Shown: piece after piece, positions 13,926-23,343 of the stretch
Layout: each line of letters starts with the position of its first letter
Numbering within the stretch: the first letter of the stretch is position 1
Source of the DNA: Ruminococcaceae bacterium UBA3220
GTDB lineage: Bacteria; Bacillota; Clostridia; Oscillospirales; Acutalibacteraceae
Reading direction: 5' to 3'
Length of the DNA stretch: 35,349 bases
Assembly: GCA_002363095.1 (NCBI GenBank)
Contig: DEWC01000116.1
Location: 1-35,349, forward strand
Notes under the pieces: model-generated
What the model saw: the letters and a program-made list of their open reading frames with translations, nothing else
What the model was told of the DNA's origin: nothing
Database searches by the model: none
Translations under genes and position numbers: made by a program

Positions 13926-15011
13926 ATGGCAAAAACAAGACTTACAGCAAAAGAGAAAAAGGAAATGAAGGAATTTTTCGACGCTTTAAAGCAGATGGAA
14001 AACGAAAAAGGAATTCCAAAGGAATATATTCTCGATAAAATTTCCGATGCCATAACCGTTGCCGCGAGAAAGGACTACGGCGGCAACGATATTGTTACAT
14101 GCATTGTTGACTGGGATAAGGAAATATTCAAGGTTGTCGCAAGAAAAGAAATTGTCGATGTCGTTGAAAATCCGTTCACCCAAATTTCAAAGGAAGACGC
14201 AGCGGCAATCGACCCGAAGGCGGTTGAAGACGGTTTTATAGACATAAAACTGGATCCTAAGAACTTTGGAAGAATCGTTGCTCAAAACTCAAAAAACAAC
14301 TTCCGCCAGGGTGTTCGTGACGCCGAAAGAGATCAGGTTCTTCAGGAATTCCAAAGCAAAACGCGTGAAATTGTTTCGGCAAAGGTAGAACGGATTGACC
14401 CCAAAACCGGAAACGCCGTTCTTTCCATCGGACACAGCGAAGCAATTTTACCGAAGCTTGAGCAGGTTCCCGACGAAATCTTAACTGAGGGGGACATCAT
14501 TAAGGTTTATGTTGTTGATGTGAAGGAAACCGAAAAAGGACCGCGTATTATGCTTTCGCGAACCCACCCGGGTCTTGTTAAACGCCTCTTTGAAATGGAG
14601 GTTCCCGAAATATTCGACGGAACTATTGAGATTAAATCCATTTCCCGTCAGGCCGGTTCAAGAACAAAGATGGCGGTCTGGTCGGAGAACCCCGATATTG
14701 ACGCAATAGGCGCCTGTATCGGTCAAAAAGGAATTCGTGTCAATAAAATCGTTGAAGAATTAGCCGGTGAAAAAATCGATATTGTTAAATACAGCGATGA
14801 CCCGGTTGCTTTTGTAAGTGAGGCTCTCTCCCCCGCAAAGGTCGTAAGTGTTGAAATAGAAAGTGAAGACCCGAAGGTTTGCAAAGCACGCGTTCCCGAG
14901 TCGCAGTTATCACTCGCCATCGGCAACAAGGGCCAGAATGTTCGACTCGCCGCAAAACTTACGGGTTGGAAAATCGATATTCATCCCGAAAGCGGATTTT
15001 TCGGAGAATAA
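13926..15011 (+). CDS. nusA: Transcription termination/antitermination factor NusA
   Basis: A 361-residue protein, the usual length for Firmicutes NusA without C-terminal acidic repeats. An N-terminal RNA-polymerase-binding domain (about 1-125) is followed by an S1 domain (SAKVERIDPKTGNAVLSIGH), then KH1 with EVPEIFDGTIEIKSISRQAG and IGACIGQKGIRVNKIVEEL, and KH2 with LAIGNKGQNVRLAAKLTGW. NusA modulates pausing and intrinsic termination. The ATG at 13926 has GGAGG 10 nt upstream. The gene follows rimP by 19 bp, and the leader hairpin upstream may allow autoregulation. Confidence 0.97.
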   Translation: MAKTRLTAKEKKEMKEFFDALKQMENEKGIPKEYILDKISDAITVAARKDYGGNDIVTCIVDWDKEIFKVVARKEIVDVVENPFTQISKEDAAAIDPKAVEDGFIDIKLDPKNFGRIVAQNSKNNFRQGVRDAERDQVLQEFQSKTREIVSAKVERIDPKTGNAVLSIGHSEAILPKLEQVPDEILTEGDIIKVYVVDVKETEKGPRIMLSRTHPGLVKRLFEMEVPEIFDGTIEIKSISRQAGSRTKMAVWSENPDIDAIGACIGQKGIRVNKIVEELAGEKIDIVKYSDDPVAFVSEALSPAKVVSVEIESEDPKVCKARVPESQLSLAIGNKGQNVRLAAKLTGWKIDIHPESGFFGE

Positions 15012-15035
15012 TCGCCCCTTAAAGGAGGTTTTCCC

Positions 15036-15308
15036 GTGGAAAAGAAAAAAATTCCGATGCGTATGTGCATCGGTTGCCGTGAGATGAAGCCGAAAAAAGA
15101 CCTCATAAGGGTTGTTAAAAGCCCCGAAGGAAATATTTTGCTCGACTCTACCGGCAAAAAGAACGGAAGAGGCGCATATGTTTGCAAAGATATCAACTGC
15201 ATAAAAAAAATCGCCAGGCAAAAGGCGTTAAGCCATGCCTTCGGAATTGCGGTTGAGCCTTCGGTGTACGCAGACCTTGAAAAGGAGTTTTCCGAAATTG
15301 AACAATAA
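15036..15308 (+). CDS. ylxR: YlxR / RnpM family RNA-binding protein (DUF448)
   Basis: A 90-residue protein starting at GTG with AAAGGAGGT 6-7 nt upstream. The family motif MRMCIGCREMKPKKDLIRVV (C11, C14) is followed by the GRGAYVC motif (in GKKNGRGAYVC). YlxR of B. subtilis, renamed RnpM, has been reported to bind RNase P RNA and modulate its activity. It lies between nusA and ylxQ as in other Firmicutes and overlaps ylxQ by 11 nt. Confidence 0.94.
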   Translation: MEKKKIPMRMCIGCREMKPKKDLIRVVKSPEGNILLDSTGKKNGRGAYVCKDINCIKKIARQKALSHAFGIAVEPSVYADLEKEFSEIEQ

Positions 15309-15609
15309 AATTCTAACACTTTTGGGGTTCGCCTCGAAAGCAGGAAAACTTTCGTTCGGGTTCAACGCCTCGGCAGAAGCGATTAAAGCAAAAAAATCAA
15401 AGCTTATTATTATCGGCGCCGACATATCGTCCAAAACAAAAAAAGAAATGCGTTTTGTCGCCGGACAAAGCGTTGTCGGAATAATAGAACTTGAAAACAT
15501 AAATCAAAACACATTATCAAATGCCGTTGGTCGCAGTTGCGGAATTATTTCGGTCAACGACAGTTCATTTGCCTCCGCCATAGCGGAGGAATTCGGGAGG
15601 AAATGCTAA
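15298..15609 (+). CDS. ylxQ: L7Ae-family RNA-binding protein YlxQ
   Basis: A 103-residue L7Ae/L30e/Gadd45-fold protein with LTLLGFASKAGKLSFGFNAS, LIIIGADISSKTKKEM and the RSCGIISVNDSSFASAI end. The start is inferred to be TTG at 15298, inside the end of ylxR, with AAGGAG 10 nt upstream; longer in-frame starts would read deep into ylxR. Its stop TAA overlaps the infB ATG (TAATG). Family members bind kink-turn RNA; the natural target is not established. Confidence 0.88.
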   Translation: MNNKILTLLGFASKAGKLSFGFNASAEAIKAKKSKLIIIGADISSKTKKEMRFVAGQSVVGIIELENINQNTLSNAVGRSCGIISVNDSSFASAIAEEFGRKC

Positions 15610-18179
15610 TGACAAATAAATACAAGGTAAGTGAGATGGCAAAGGACTTCGGTATCCCTTCAAAAGAGTTGACCGCCTTAATTCTCGAGGCTACCGGAAC
15701 CGAGAAAAAAGCCGGCGCTTCTTTAAACGAAACCGAAATCGGAATTGTTTTTGACGCCATAACCAAAAAGCACAGTGTTAAAAGCTTTAAGGAATACTTT
15801 GCCACCGGTGATAAAGCCCGTGAAGAAGAAAAGAAAGAAAGGCAAAGCAAAAAAGACCAGATGCTTGCGAGTCAGCTTGCAATTCTCGAACAGTTAAAAG
15901 CTGCCGCCGCTGCCGATTCCAATGAAAAGGAAGAGGTTAAGAAAGCAAAAAAAGCCACTGCCGCAAAAACAAAAGAAACGACAAAACCGACAGAAAAGCC
16001 GGCAGAGAAGTCTTCCGATAAGATTGCCCAAAAGGCTCCTGACAAAAAAGTTGACGAGGCTCCCAAGGTTCCTAAGAAAACAGCCACTCAACAGAGGGTG
16101 GAATCAGCCAAGCCGACGCCCAAAAAGGAAACAACACCTTACGACGGTCCGCTTGTTGCTCCGCCCAAGAAAGAAAAGAAAGAAAGCATTGCTCCCAACC
16201 GCGGTCCCGCGCAGCTGCGTCATGTTGACACAAGACAGTCGAACATCAATATCGACAAATACAACGAAAAATATGAGACGATTGCTCCCGCAAACTCCAT
16301 GCGCGACAATTACACAAGAAAACAGAAAATCAAGCAAAAATCTCAGGATTATCGCCGTCCGCAAGGCGTTAAGAGAGAGACCGAGGCCGATAAACTCCGC
16401 CGTATGCAGCTTGAAAGGATTAAAAAGACGCCCATCACCGTTACCGTAGGCGACGAAATAACAGTCGGAGACCTTGCGGCAGCCCTAAAAAAGACGGCGG
16501 CTGAAGTTATTAAGGTTCTTATGGGACTCGGTATGGTCGCAACCATCAATCAGGTTATCGACTACGATACAGCCGAATTGGTTGTTACCGAACTGGGCGC
16601 TAAAATACAAAGAGAAGTTGTTGTTACAATCGAAGAAAAGATTATGGATATTGCCGAAGACAACGAGGAAGATTTGAAACCGCGCAGTCCCGTTGTTGTT
16701 GTTATGGGGCACGTTGACCACGGCAAAACCTCCCTTCTCGACGCCATCAGAAATACGGCTGTTACCGACACCGAAGCGGGTGGTATAACCCAGCATATAG
16801 GTGCCTACTGCGTAAATTGCAACGGTCAAAACATTACCTTTCTCGATACGCCGGGACATGCCGCGTTTACCTCGATGCGTCAACGCGGTGCCATGGCAAC
16901 CGATATTGCTGTTTTGGTTGTTGCGGCTGACGACGGAATTATGCCCCAAACAATTGAGGCGATAAACCATGCTAAGGCGGCGAAGGTTCAGATTATCGTT
17001 GCAATAAACAAAATGGATAAACCGGATGCAAATCCCGACAGAATTAAACAGCAGCTGACCGAGCACTCTCTCGTCCCCGAGGAATGGGGCGGAGATATTA
17101 TATGCGTTCCGGTTTCCGCCAAAAATCATGAAGGTATTGACAAGCTTCTTGAGAGCATACTCCTCGTTGCGGAAATGCTTGAACTAAAAGCAAATCCCGA
17201 CCGTAAAGCAAAGGGTGTTGTTATTGAAGCAAGACTTGATAAAGGAAAAGGACCCGTCGCTTCCCTTCTCGTTCAGAACGGAACACTTAATGCCGGCGAT
17301 ATAATCGTTGCCGGAACTTCCGTCGGCCGTGTCAGGACCATGACCGATGAAAACGGCAAGGCGGTTAAACAGGCAGGTCCCTCCACCCCGGTTGAGATTA
17401 CGGGTCTTGCCGAAACGCCTTCAGCAGGCGACGGATTCGACGCCGTTTCGGACGAAAGACTTGCAAGAGAACTTGTTGAGCAGAGAAAAGCCAAACTCAA
17501 GGATGAAGAATTCAACGCCTTGCAAAAGGTTACTCTTGACAACCTCTTTACTCAACTTTCCGAAGGCGACCTCAAAAATCTTAACATTATAGTTAAAGCC
17601 GATGTTCAGGGCAGCGTTGAGGCGGTAAGAGAAAGCCTTGAAAAACTTTCCAACGACGAGGTAAAGGTATCGGTTATCCACGGCGGTGTCGGAGCCATAA
17701 ACGAATCGGATGTTATGCTTGCCCGTACTTCGGACGCAATAATAGTAGGCTTTAATGTCCGTCCCGATTCGGTTGCAAAGGAAGCGGCACTTCGCGATGG
17801 GGTAGATATAAGAACCTATCGCGTCATCTATGACTGCATTGAAGAAATTGAATCAGCCATGAAGGGAATGCTTGCTCCCAAATTCCGCGAGAATGTTTTG
17901 GGCACCGTTGAAGTGCGCAACACATATAAAATTTCAAGCGTTGGCACCATTGCCGGATGCTACGTTACAAGCGGTAAGGTTACACGCGCATGCAAGATAA
18001 GACTTGTAAGAGACGGAATTGTTATAACCGAAGATGAAATTGCTTCTCTTCGCCGTTTCAAAGACGATGTAAAAGAGGTTGCTCAAGGCTACGAATGCGG
18101 TATAGGTCTTGAAAAGTTTGCCGATATTAAAGAGGGCGATATTTTCGAGGCGTATATTATGGAGGAATATACTGAGTAA
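15609..18179 (+). CDS. infB: Translation initiation factor IF-2
   Basis: An 856-residue GTPase. An IF2_N-type start (YKVSEMAKDFGIPSKELTAL) is followed by a long Lys/Ala/Pro-rich linker (about 80-250), a second N domain, then the G domain: GHVDHGKTS (about 366), DTPGHAAF, NKMD and SAK. EF-Tu-like domain II and the C-terminal fMet-tRNA-binding domains complete it. It places initiator tRNA on the 30S subunit. ATG 15609 is preferred over ATG 15603 because GGGAGG is then 8 nt away instead of 2. It overlaps ylxQ by 1 nt and rbfA by 1 nt. Confidence 0.98.
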   Translation: MTNKYKVSEMAKDFGIPSKELTALILEATGTEKKAGASLNETEIGIVFDAITKKHSVKSFKEYFATGDKAREEEKKERQSKKDQMLASQLAILEQLKAAAAADSNEKEEVKKAKKATAAKTKETTKPTEKPAEKSSDKIAQKAPDKKVDEAPKVPKKTATQQRVESAKPTPKKETTPYDGPLVAPPKKEKKESIAPNRGPAQLRHVDTRQSNINIDKYNEKYETIAPANSMRDNYTRKQKIKQKSQDYRRPQGVKRETEADKLRRMQLERIKKTPITVTVGDEITVGDLAAALKKTAAEVIKVLMGLGMVATINQVIDYDTAELVVTELGAKIQREVVVTIEEKIMDIAEDNEEDLKPRSPVVVVMGHVDHGKTSLLDAIRNTAVTDTEAGGITQHIGAYCVNCNGQNITFLDTPGHAAFTSMRQRGAMATDIAVLVVAADDGIMPQTIEAINHAKAAKVQIIVAINKMDKPDANPDRIKQQLTEHSLVPEEWGGDIICVPVSAKNHEGIDKLLESILLVAEMLELKANPDRKAKGVVIEARLDKGKGPVASLLVQNGTLNAGDIIVAGTSVGRVRTMTDENGKAVKQAGPSTPVEITGLAETPSAGDGFDAVSDERLARELVEQRKAKLKDEEFNALQKVTLDNLFTQLSEGDLKNLNIIVKADVQGSVEAVRESLEKLSNDEVKVSVIHGGVGAINESDVMLARTSDAIIVGFNVRPDSVAKEAALRDGVDIRTYRVIYDCIEEIESAMKGMLAPKFRENVLGTVEVRNTYKISSVGTIAGCYVTSGKVTRACKIRLVRDGIVITEDEIASLRRFKDDVKEVAQGYECGIGLEKFADIKEGDIFEAYIMEEYTE

Positions 18180-18526
18180 TGGCAGGATACAAAATCAATC
18201 GTATTGCTTCGGATATCCGTCTTTGTCTTTCCGAGCTTTTCAGAGAGATAAAGGACGAACGAGTAAGCAAACTTTTAAGCATTGTTAAGCTTGATGTTTC
18301 GGGCGATATGTCATATGCGACGGTTTATGTAAGCGCCATTGAAGGAAAAGAAAAAACCGATGAATCGGTTAAGGCGCTTAATAAGAGCGCGAGCGGTTTT
18401 TTAAGGCGTGAACTCGGTTCAAGATTAAAACTCCGTAAGGTACCTGAGCTGCGTTTTATTTCGGATAACTCAATCGAAACGAGCGCAAAGATATCGACAA
18501 TCATCAATTCCTTTGATAAGAAATAG
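18179..18526 (+). CDS. rbfA: Ribosome-binding factor A
   Basis: A 115-residue protein with the RbfA KH-type pattern: INRIASDIRLCLSELFREIK, then SIVKLDVSGDMSYATVYVSA, ALNKSASGFLRRELGSRLKL and a VPELRFISDNSIE segment near the end. RbfA binds the 30S platform during 16S maturation and cold adaptation. It starts in the TAATG overlap with the infB stop codon and is followed 3 bp later by nrnA. Confidence 0.96.
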   Translation: MAGYKINRIASDIRLCLSELFREIKDERVSKLLSIVKLDVSGDMSYATVYVSAIEGKEKTDESVKALNKSASGFLRRELGSRLKLRKVPELRFISDNSIETSAKISTIINSFDKK

Positions 18527-18529
18527 GGT

Positions 18530-19537
18530 ATGCACAATATGGAAAAAGAAAAAAAACAATGCAAAGACCTTAGTCTTCGCGAAACCGCTCGGTTTCTGAA
18601 AAGACATGACAATTTCATCATTCTAACCCACGCTTCTCCCGACGGAGACACATTAGGCGCCGGATATGCGTTATTCTACGGGCTGAAAGAAATCGGAAAG
18701 ATAGCCGCCGTTATATGCGCCGATGTAATTCCCGGCAAATTTAAATTCTTTGTGCACGAAACTGATGTTGTTCCGCTCGAAGGCTCTACTGTTATTGCGG
18801 TAGATGTCGCCGCCAAGGGACTTTTGGGCTCACTCGAAGAAACATTCGGAGATATTGTCAACCTTTGCATAGACCATCACATTTCCAACTCAAGGTTTTC
18901 AGATTATCTCTGTCTCGATGCAAACGCTTCGGCAACATGCGAGATTATATACGAGCTTCTCGAAGAAATGGGCGTAAATATCAACACAGATGCCGCTAAT
19001 GCAATGTATACGGGTATTGCCACCGATACAGGCTGTTTTAAGTATTCAAATGTTACCGCCAAAACTCATTTAATTGCGGCAAAACTTTTTGAATTTGAAA
19101 TAGAGCCCGCAAAAATCAACAAAATAATGTTCGACACTAAATCGCGCAATCTCCTTGAACTTGAACGAATGGTTCTCGATACCGCAGAGTATCATTTTGA
19201 CAACCGCTGTATTATCCTTTCGGTAACCGCCGAAATGCAGGAGAAAACCGGTTGCAGCGGTTCCGAACTTGACAGTATCGCCGTTATTTCAAGATGTGTT
19301 GAAGGTGTAATATGCGGTGTTTCAATAAAACAAACGGGCGCCGAAAAGTTTAAAATTTCGCTCAGGACCTATCCCCCTCTTAACGCTTCGGAAATAGGAA
19401 AAGAATTGGGCGGTGGCGGTCATGCCGCCGCGGCAGGGGCGAGTATGAACGGGAGTCTGAACGAAATAAAAGAAAAGATTTTAGCCGTTTTGAAGCCTAA
19501 GATGGAGGCAATAGATGCAGGGATTTCTTCTTGTTGA
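18530..19537 (+). CDS. nrnA: DHH/DHHA1 phosphoesterase, NrnA-type nanoRNase / pAp phosphatase
   Basis: A 335-residue protein. The DHH domain has ILTHASPDGDTLGAGYAL, VIAVDVA and CIDHHISN; the DHHA1 domain ends with LGGGGHAAAAGASM. These are the metal-binding and substrate motifs of NrnA, which degrades 2-5-nt RNA and dephosphorylates pAp. The start could be ATG 18530 or ATG 18539; neither has a strong SD. It sits between rbfA and truB, a common Firmicutes order, and its 3' end overlaps truB by 23 nt. Confidence 0.93.
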   Translation: MHNMEKEKKQCKDLSLRETARFLKRHDNFIILTHASPDGDTLGAGYALFYGLKEIGKIAAVICADVIPGKFKFFVHETDVVPLEGSTVIAVDVAAKGLLGSLEETFGDIVNLCIDHHISNSRFSDYLCLDANASATCEIIYELLEEMGVNINTDAANAMYTGIATDTGCFKYSNVTAKTHLIAAKLFEFEIEPAKINKIMFDTKSRNLLELERMVLDTAEYHFDNRCIILSVTAEMQEKTGCSGSELDSIAVISRCVEGVICGVSIKQTGAEKFKISLRTYPPLNASEIGKELGGGGHAAAAGASMNGSLNEIKEKILAVLKPKMEAIDAGISSC

Positions 19538-20402
19538 TAAACCTTCAGGCATAACTTCTTTCGGAGCCGTCGCCAGAATAAAACGCCTCGCTAATGAAAA
19601 GAGAGTCGGTCATACGGGCACTCTCGACCCGATGGCAACCGGAGTCTTACCGATTTTTATCGGCAAGGCGACCGCGCTTTCCTCATATCTTGCCGAGAGC
19701 GATAAAAAGTATGTCGCGACGGTGCGGTTAGGTCTTACAACCGACACCGATGATATAACCGGAAATATCATAGCTACATCAAAGGTCGGAGTATCAGACG
19801 ATGATGTAATTTCGGCGCTTTCGGGGTTTAAAGGAAGAGTCAGGCAAACTCCGCCCGTTTACAGCGCAATCAAACAAAACGGCGTTCGGCTGTACAGACT
19901 CGCAATGCAGGGCTTGGATGTCAAGGCTCCCGAAAGAGAAGTGGAGATTAGGGACATTTCACTTATTTCCGGGCTCGACGAACAAAATGAGTTTTCTTTC
20001 TCTGCAACGGTGTCAAAAGGAACCTATATCCGCTCACTTGCTCGCGATATCGGAGAGACTTTGGGATGCGGCGCGACCCTTTCGCGGCTTAAACGCACCT
20101 TCGTTTCAAATTTTGACATAAAAGATGCCGTTCCGCTTGATTCTCTTACGAGCGAAAACATAAAAGAATATATAAAAAACGAGGCTGATGCCCTCCCCTT
20201 TTTGACGAGTATCGGTGTAACCGAAAAGCAAGCGGTACGCTTTGCAAACGGCGGCGAGCTTTCGCTTGACCGTTTAAATGCAAACGGACTTTGCGACCGT
20301 CAGATTATAAAGGTGTTCTTCGGAAATACTTTTATCGGGCTTGGCATTGTTTCATTCGAAAAACAAATGTTACTCATAAAATGCAATATAAATCGACCGT
20401 AA
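19515..20402 (+). CDS. truB: tRNA pseudouridine(55) synthase
   Basis: A 295-residue TruB. It opens with GFLLVDKPSGITSFGAV and has the catalytic motif RVGHTGTLDPMATGVLP (Asp38), then the KKYVATVRLGLTTDTDD motif, PPVYSAIKQNGVRLY and GTYIRSLARDIGE, plus a C-terminal PUA-like tail. It makes pseudouridine 55 in the T-loop of tRNAs. It begins inside nrnA, so translation is probably coupled. Confidence 0.96.
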   Translation: MQGFLLVDKPSGITSFGAVARIKRLANEKRVGHTGTLDPMATGVLPIFIGKATALSSYLAESDKKYVATVRLGLTTDTDDITGNIIATSKVGVSDDDVISALSGFKGRVRQTPPVYSAIKQNGVRLYRLAMQGLDVKAPEREVEIRDISLISGLDEQNEFSFSATVSKGTYIRSLARDIGETLGCGATLSRLKRTFVSNFDIKDAVPLDSLTSENIKEYIKNEADALPFLTSIGVTEKQAVRFANGGELSLDRLNANGLCDRQIIKVFFGNTFIGLGIVSFEKQMLLIKCNINRP

Positions 20403-20444
20403 TTTTCGGTTTGATTTTGATAAACCCGGTTTGGAGGGATGTTT

Positions 20445-21305
20445 ATGAAACGGGCTGTAGCACTCGGAACTTTCGACGGTGTTCATTCAGGACACCGCGC
20501 CGTTCTCAAACATTCACCGGAATACAGCCTTACCGTTATAACCTTCGGCAGACCGCCAAAGTCATTCTTTTCCGGCAAAACAGAACTGCTGATGACGCTT
20601 AGCGACCGAAAAAAAGCGCTTTATGAACTTGGCGCGGAAAAGGTTGTCGTTCTTGACTTCGAAAAGGTAAAGGATACAGATGCCACCTCATTTTTGGAGA
20701 GCATTAAAACCGAACACGCCCCTGACCTTATTCTTTGCGGTTTTAATTATAAATTCGGCAAAAACGCCGCCGGAAACACTGAGCTTATGCGTTCGTTTTG
20801 CGAAAAAAACGGTATTACACTATCGGTTTCCCCCGCCATAAAGAGCGGCGGAGTTTCGCTAAGTTCAACCCTTTTAAGAAATCTTATAACGGCAGGCGAT
20901 ATCAAAACAGCAAACAAATATATTTACGGCGGATTCGGATTTAGTTCTACCGTTTTGTACGGCGACGCAAGGGGGCGCACAATCGGATTCCCTACGGTCA
21001 ATCAGGCTTTCCCGGAAGAACTCGTCAAACCGAAAGCCGGCGTTTATGCGGCGCGTATTACCGTAGACGGGAATTCATATAATTGTATAACAAACATCGG
21101 CATTCGCCCCACCTTTAAAACCGAAAAAATAACCTGTGAAAGTTTTATTCTTGATTTTTCGGATAAAATATACGGAAAAACCGTAACCCTTAAGCCTCTG
21201 GAATTTTTGCGGGAGGAAAAGAGATTTGACGGTTTGCAATCATTAAAAAAAGCGATTAGCAATGATTTGGAAATCGCACGGCAATACTTTTGTAAGGAGA
21301 GATAA
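20445..21305 (+). CDS. ribF: Bifunctional riboflavin kinase / FAD synthetase
   Basis: A protein of about 286 residues. The N-terminal FAD synthetase domain carries ALGTFDGVHSGHRAVL (nucleotidyltransferase HIGH-like motif) and LILCGFNYKFGKNAAGN. The C-terminal riboflavin kinase domain carries GDARGRTIGFPTVNQAF and GVYAARITVDG. It converts riboflavin to FMN and FAD. ATG 20445 is preferred to ATG 20439 because GGAGG then has a 7-nt spacing. It is the last gene of the translation operon, with no clear terminator before the next gene. Confidence 0.95.
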   Translation: MKRAVALGTFDGVHSGHRAVLKHSPEYSLTVITFGRPPKSFFSGKTELLMTLSDRKKALYELGAEKVVVLDFEKVKDTDATSFLESIKTEHAPDLILCGFNYKFGKNAAGNTELMRSFCEKNGITLSVSPAIKSGGVSLSSTLLRNLITAGDIKTANKYIYGGFGFSSTVLYGDARGRTIGFPTVNQAFPEELVKPKAGVYAARITVDGNSYNCITNIGIRPTFKTEKITCESFILDFSDKIYGKTVTLKPLEFLREEKRFDGLQSLKKAISNDLEIARQYFCKER

Positions 21306-21309
21306 TACC

Positions 21310-22041
21310 ATGAAAAAATCAATCAGCCGCCTTTTTATTTTGGTTTTGGTGCTTACGCTGACCGTTCTTACGGCGTGCAGCGAGGTTGACACTTCCTCCT
21401 CCGAAACCGCATCAAAAAAGAATTCAGTCGACACCGGATACAAGTACAAAGATGTTATTCCGCCCGAAATTTCATCCGATGACCGCGTGATGTCTGCGTT
21501 TATTGATATTTCTCTTTATAATGTTGAGAATTATGCTGAAATATATTTGGGCAAAGACTTTAAAATCAACGCCGTGTTTGACGGCATTACAATAAAAGCC
21601 CCTGCCGATTTCAAGTTCTTAACCGACAACGGTTTTACGGTTGCCGATAATCAGGCATACAACGGCAAATCGCTTCTTTACGCAGGCGATAAAGAATATA
21701 TAACCTTCAAAAGCCCGAGCGGCAATCTCCTAAATGCGCTCTTTTACAACGATTCCGCAAAATCCAAAGCCGTAGAAGATTGCATTCTGGTCAAATACGA
21801 ATGTCAAAGTAACTTTGAAAACAACGAGCATCTGAGTGTTAACGGTGTTTCCCGTTCAAGCGCGCTTTCCGAGGTTATAACAAAACTCGGATATCCCTCT
21901 CATTTTCACAAGGAAAACGACGGACAGTATTCGCTTGATTATTTTTTAGACAAAAAGGATTTAAGAAACCGTATAACAATTTACGCAAATACCGATGAGG
22001 ACACCGTAACCTCCGTATCATTTAGTGATTACACAAAATAG
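21310..22041 (+). CDS. Predicted lipoprotein of unknown function
   Basis: A 243-residue protein. The N-terminus MKKSISRLFILVLVLTLTVL followed by LTAC is a signal peptide II with lipobox; the mature protein starts CSEVDTSSSET, a typical Ser/Thr-rich tether. The rest shows alternating beta-strand-like segments and no motif that I recognise. It should be anchored to the outer face of the cytoplasmic membrane. AAGGAGAGAT provides the ribosome binding site for the ATG at 21310. It starts 5 bp after ribF and is followed 14 bp later by a DUF1015 gene, so co-transcription is likely. Confidence 0.85.
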   Translation: MKKSISRLFILVLVLTLTVLTACSEVDTSSSETASKKNSVDTGYKYKDVIPPEISSDDRVMSAFIDISLYNVENYAEIYLGKDFKINAVFDGITIKAPADFKFLTDNGFTVADNQAYNGKSLLYAGDKEYITFKSPSGNLLNALFYNDSAKSKAVEDCILVKYECQSNFENNEHLSVNGVSRSSALSEVITKLGYPSHFHKENDGQYSLDYFLDKKDLRNRITIYANTDEDTVTSVSFSDYTK

Positions 22042-22055
22042 GAAGGGTTTTTCAT

Positions 22056-23240
22056 ATGAATAAGACTGCTTTTTCAAAGGCAGATATTTTGCTGCCGAAA
22101 AACATTGACGAAAAATGGCCTGTTATAGCCTGCGACCAATACACCTCCGAACCTGAATACTGGGAGGATGTCAGGAGAATTACTGAAAACTCTCCTACAA
22201 CATTTGATTTCATTCTCCCCGAATGCTACCTTTCGGATGACAACAGCGAGAGAATTGAAAGAATAAACGCATCGATGCAAGAATCCCTTAACAACAATAC
22301 ATTTAAGGAGTTAAAAAACAGCGCCGTATATGTTGAAAGGACACAGTCTGACGGAAAGATAAGAAAAGGTATCATCGGCAAAATCAACCTTGATGATTAT
22401 GATTATCTTCCGGGCTCCGATGCCGAAATAAGGGCTACCGAAAAGACGGTCGTAAGCCGTATTCCGCCCCGAGTTGAGATAAGAAAAAATGCGCCGCTTG
22501 AATTCCCGCATATTATGCTTTTGATTGATGACCCCGAAAACACCGTTTTTGATGATTTAATCAACAACAAAGGCAATTTACAATCTCTATATAGCATCGA
22601 CCTTATGAAAAACGGCGGACACATCGACGGATATTTGATTGACGATGTGATTTTCGAAAAAATCGAAAATGCCTTATCCGCTTTAAAGGAAAAAAATAAC
22701 GGATTTCTTTTCTGCGTAGGCGACGGAAATCATTCCCTTGCAACAGCAAAGGAATGCCATAAACAGAACCCGAACGAGAAGAATAAATATGCGCTTGTCG
22801 AGGTCGTCAATATACACGATACGGCTCTTGAGTTCGAGCCCATCTACCGTATCGTTTTTGACACCGATCCCGAAAAATGCATCAATGACTTTATCCGCTG
22901 CTGCGGTGGAGAGTATAACGGTGCCGATGCGCAAAAGTTTACCGTTGTAACAAAAACATACCAAAAGCAAATATCGGTAAAACCGCTTTCCAAATTGCCG
23001 GTTGGCACCTTGCAGACCTTCCTTGACGGATATACCGATAATATCGACTATATTCACGGCGTTGAATCGCTTAAAAAACTCGCGCAAAAGGATAACGCCG
23101 TAGGTTTCCTCTTTGAAGGGATGAAAAAAGAGGAACTTTTTGAGGCGGTAAATATTGACGGCTCCCTGCCGAGAAAGACTTTCTCGATGGGTAATGCCGA
23201 CGATAAAAGATTTTATCTTGAAGGACGAAAAATCATTTAA
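22056..23240 (+). CDS. DUF1015 family protein
   Basis: A 394-residue soluble protein. It begins AFSKADILLPKNIDEKWPVIACDQYTSEPEYWEDV and contains FLFCVGDGNHSLATAKECH, the GDGNH core typical of DUF1015 proteins and distantly reminiscent of ParB/SerK-type folds. DUF1015 genes are often seen near serine biosynthesis genes in Clostridia, but none is present here, and the biochemical activity is not established. GGAAGG lies upstream of the ATG. It follows the lipoprotein gene by 14 bp. Confidence 0.88.
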   Translation: MNKTAFSKADILLPKNIDEKWPVIACDQYTSEPEYWEDVRRITENSPTTFDFILPECYLSDDNSERIERINASMQESLNNNTFKELKNSAVYVERTQSDGKIRKGIIGKINLDDYDYLPGSDAEIRATEKTVVSRIPPRVEIRKNAPLEFPHIMLLIDDPENTVFDDLINNKGNLQSLYSIDLMKNGGHIDGYLIDDVIFEKIENALSALKEKNNGFLFCVGDGNHSLATAKECHKQNPNEKNKYALVEVVNIHDTALEFEPIYRIVFDTDPEKCINDFIRCCGGEYNGADAQKFTVVTKTYQKQISVKPLSKLPVGTLQTFLDGYTDNIDYIHGVESLKKLAQKDNAVGFLFEGMKKEELFEAVNIDGSLPRKTFSMGNADDKRFYLEGRKII

Positions 23241-23266
23241 CAAAGCCCTTTGGTAATTATTTGATA

Positions 23267-23296
23267 TTGATTTAACGGAACAAAATCGCTTATAAT
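23267..23296 (+). promoter_or_regulatory. Sigma-A promoter of the SLH glucosaminidase gene
   Basis: TTGATT (23267-23272) and TATAAT (23291-23296), 18-bp spacer, about 48 bp before the ATG. Confidence 0.7.
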
Positions 23297-23343
23297 GATT
23301 TTATGAATATCAATAAAGGGATGAAAAATAAGGGGACAAAAAA

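Noticed and set aside
16485..17129. Minus-strand frame of 214 codons opposite infB
   Set aside because: It is antisense to the IF-2 GTPase domain and reflects codon bias on the other strand.
18530..18541. Choosing ATG 18539 as the nrnA start
   Set aside because: Neither ATG has a convincing SD, so the longer form at 18530, 3 bp after rbfA, was kept without strong preference.
22683..23243. Minus-strand frame of 186 codons opposite the DUF1015 gene
   Set aside because: It is antisense to a conserved protein; there is no start signal or motif.
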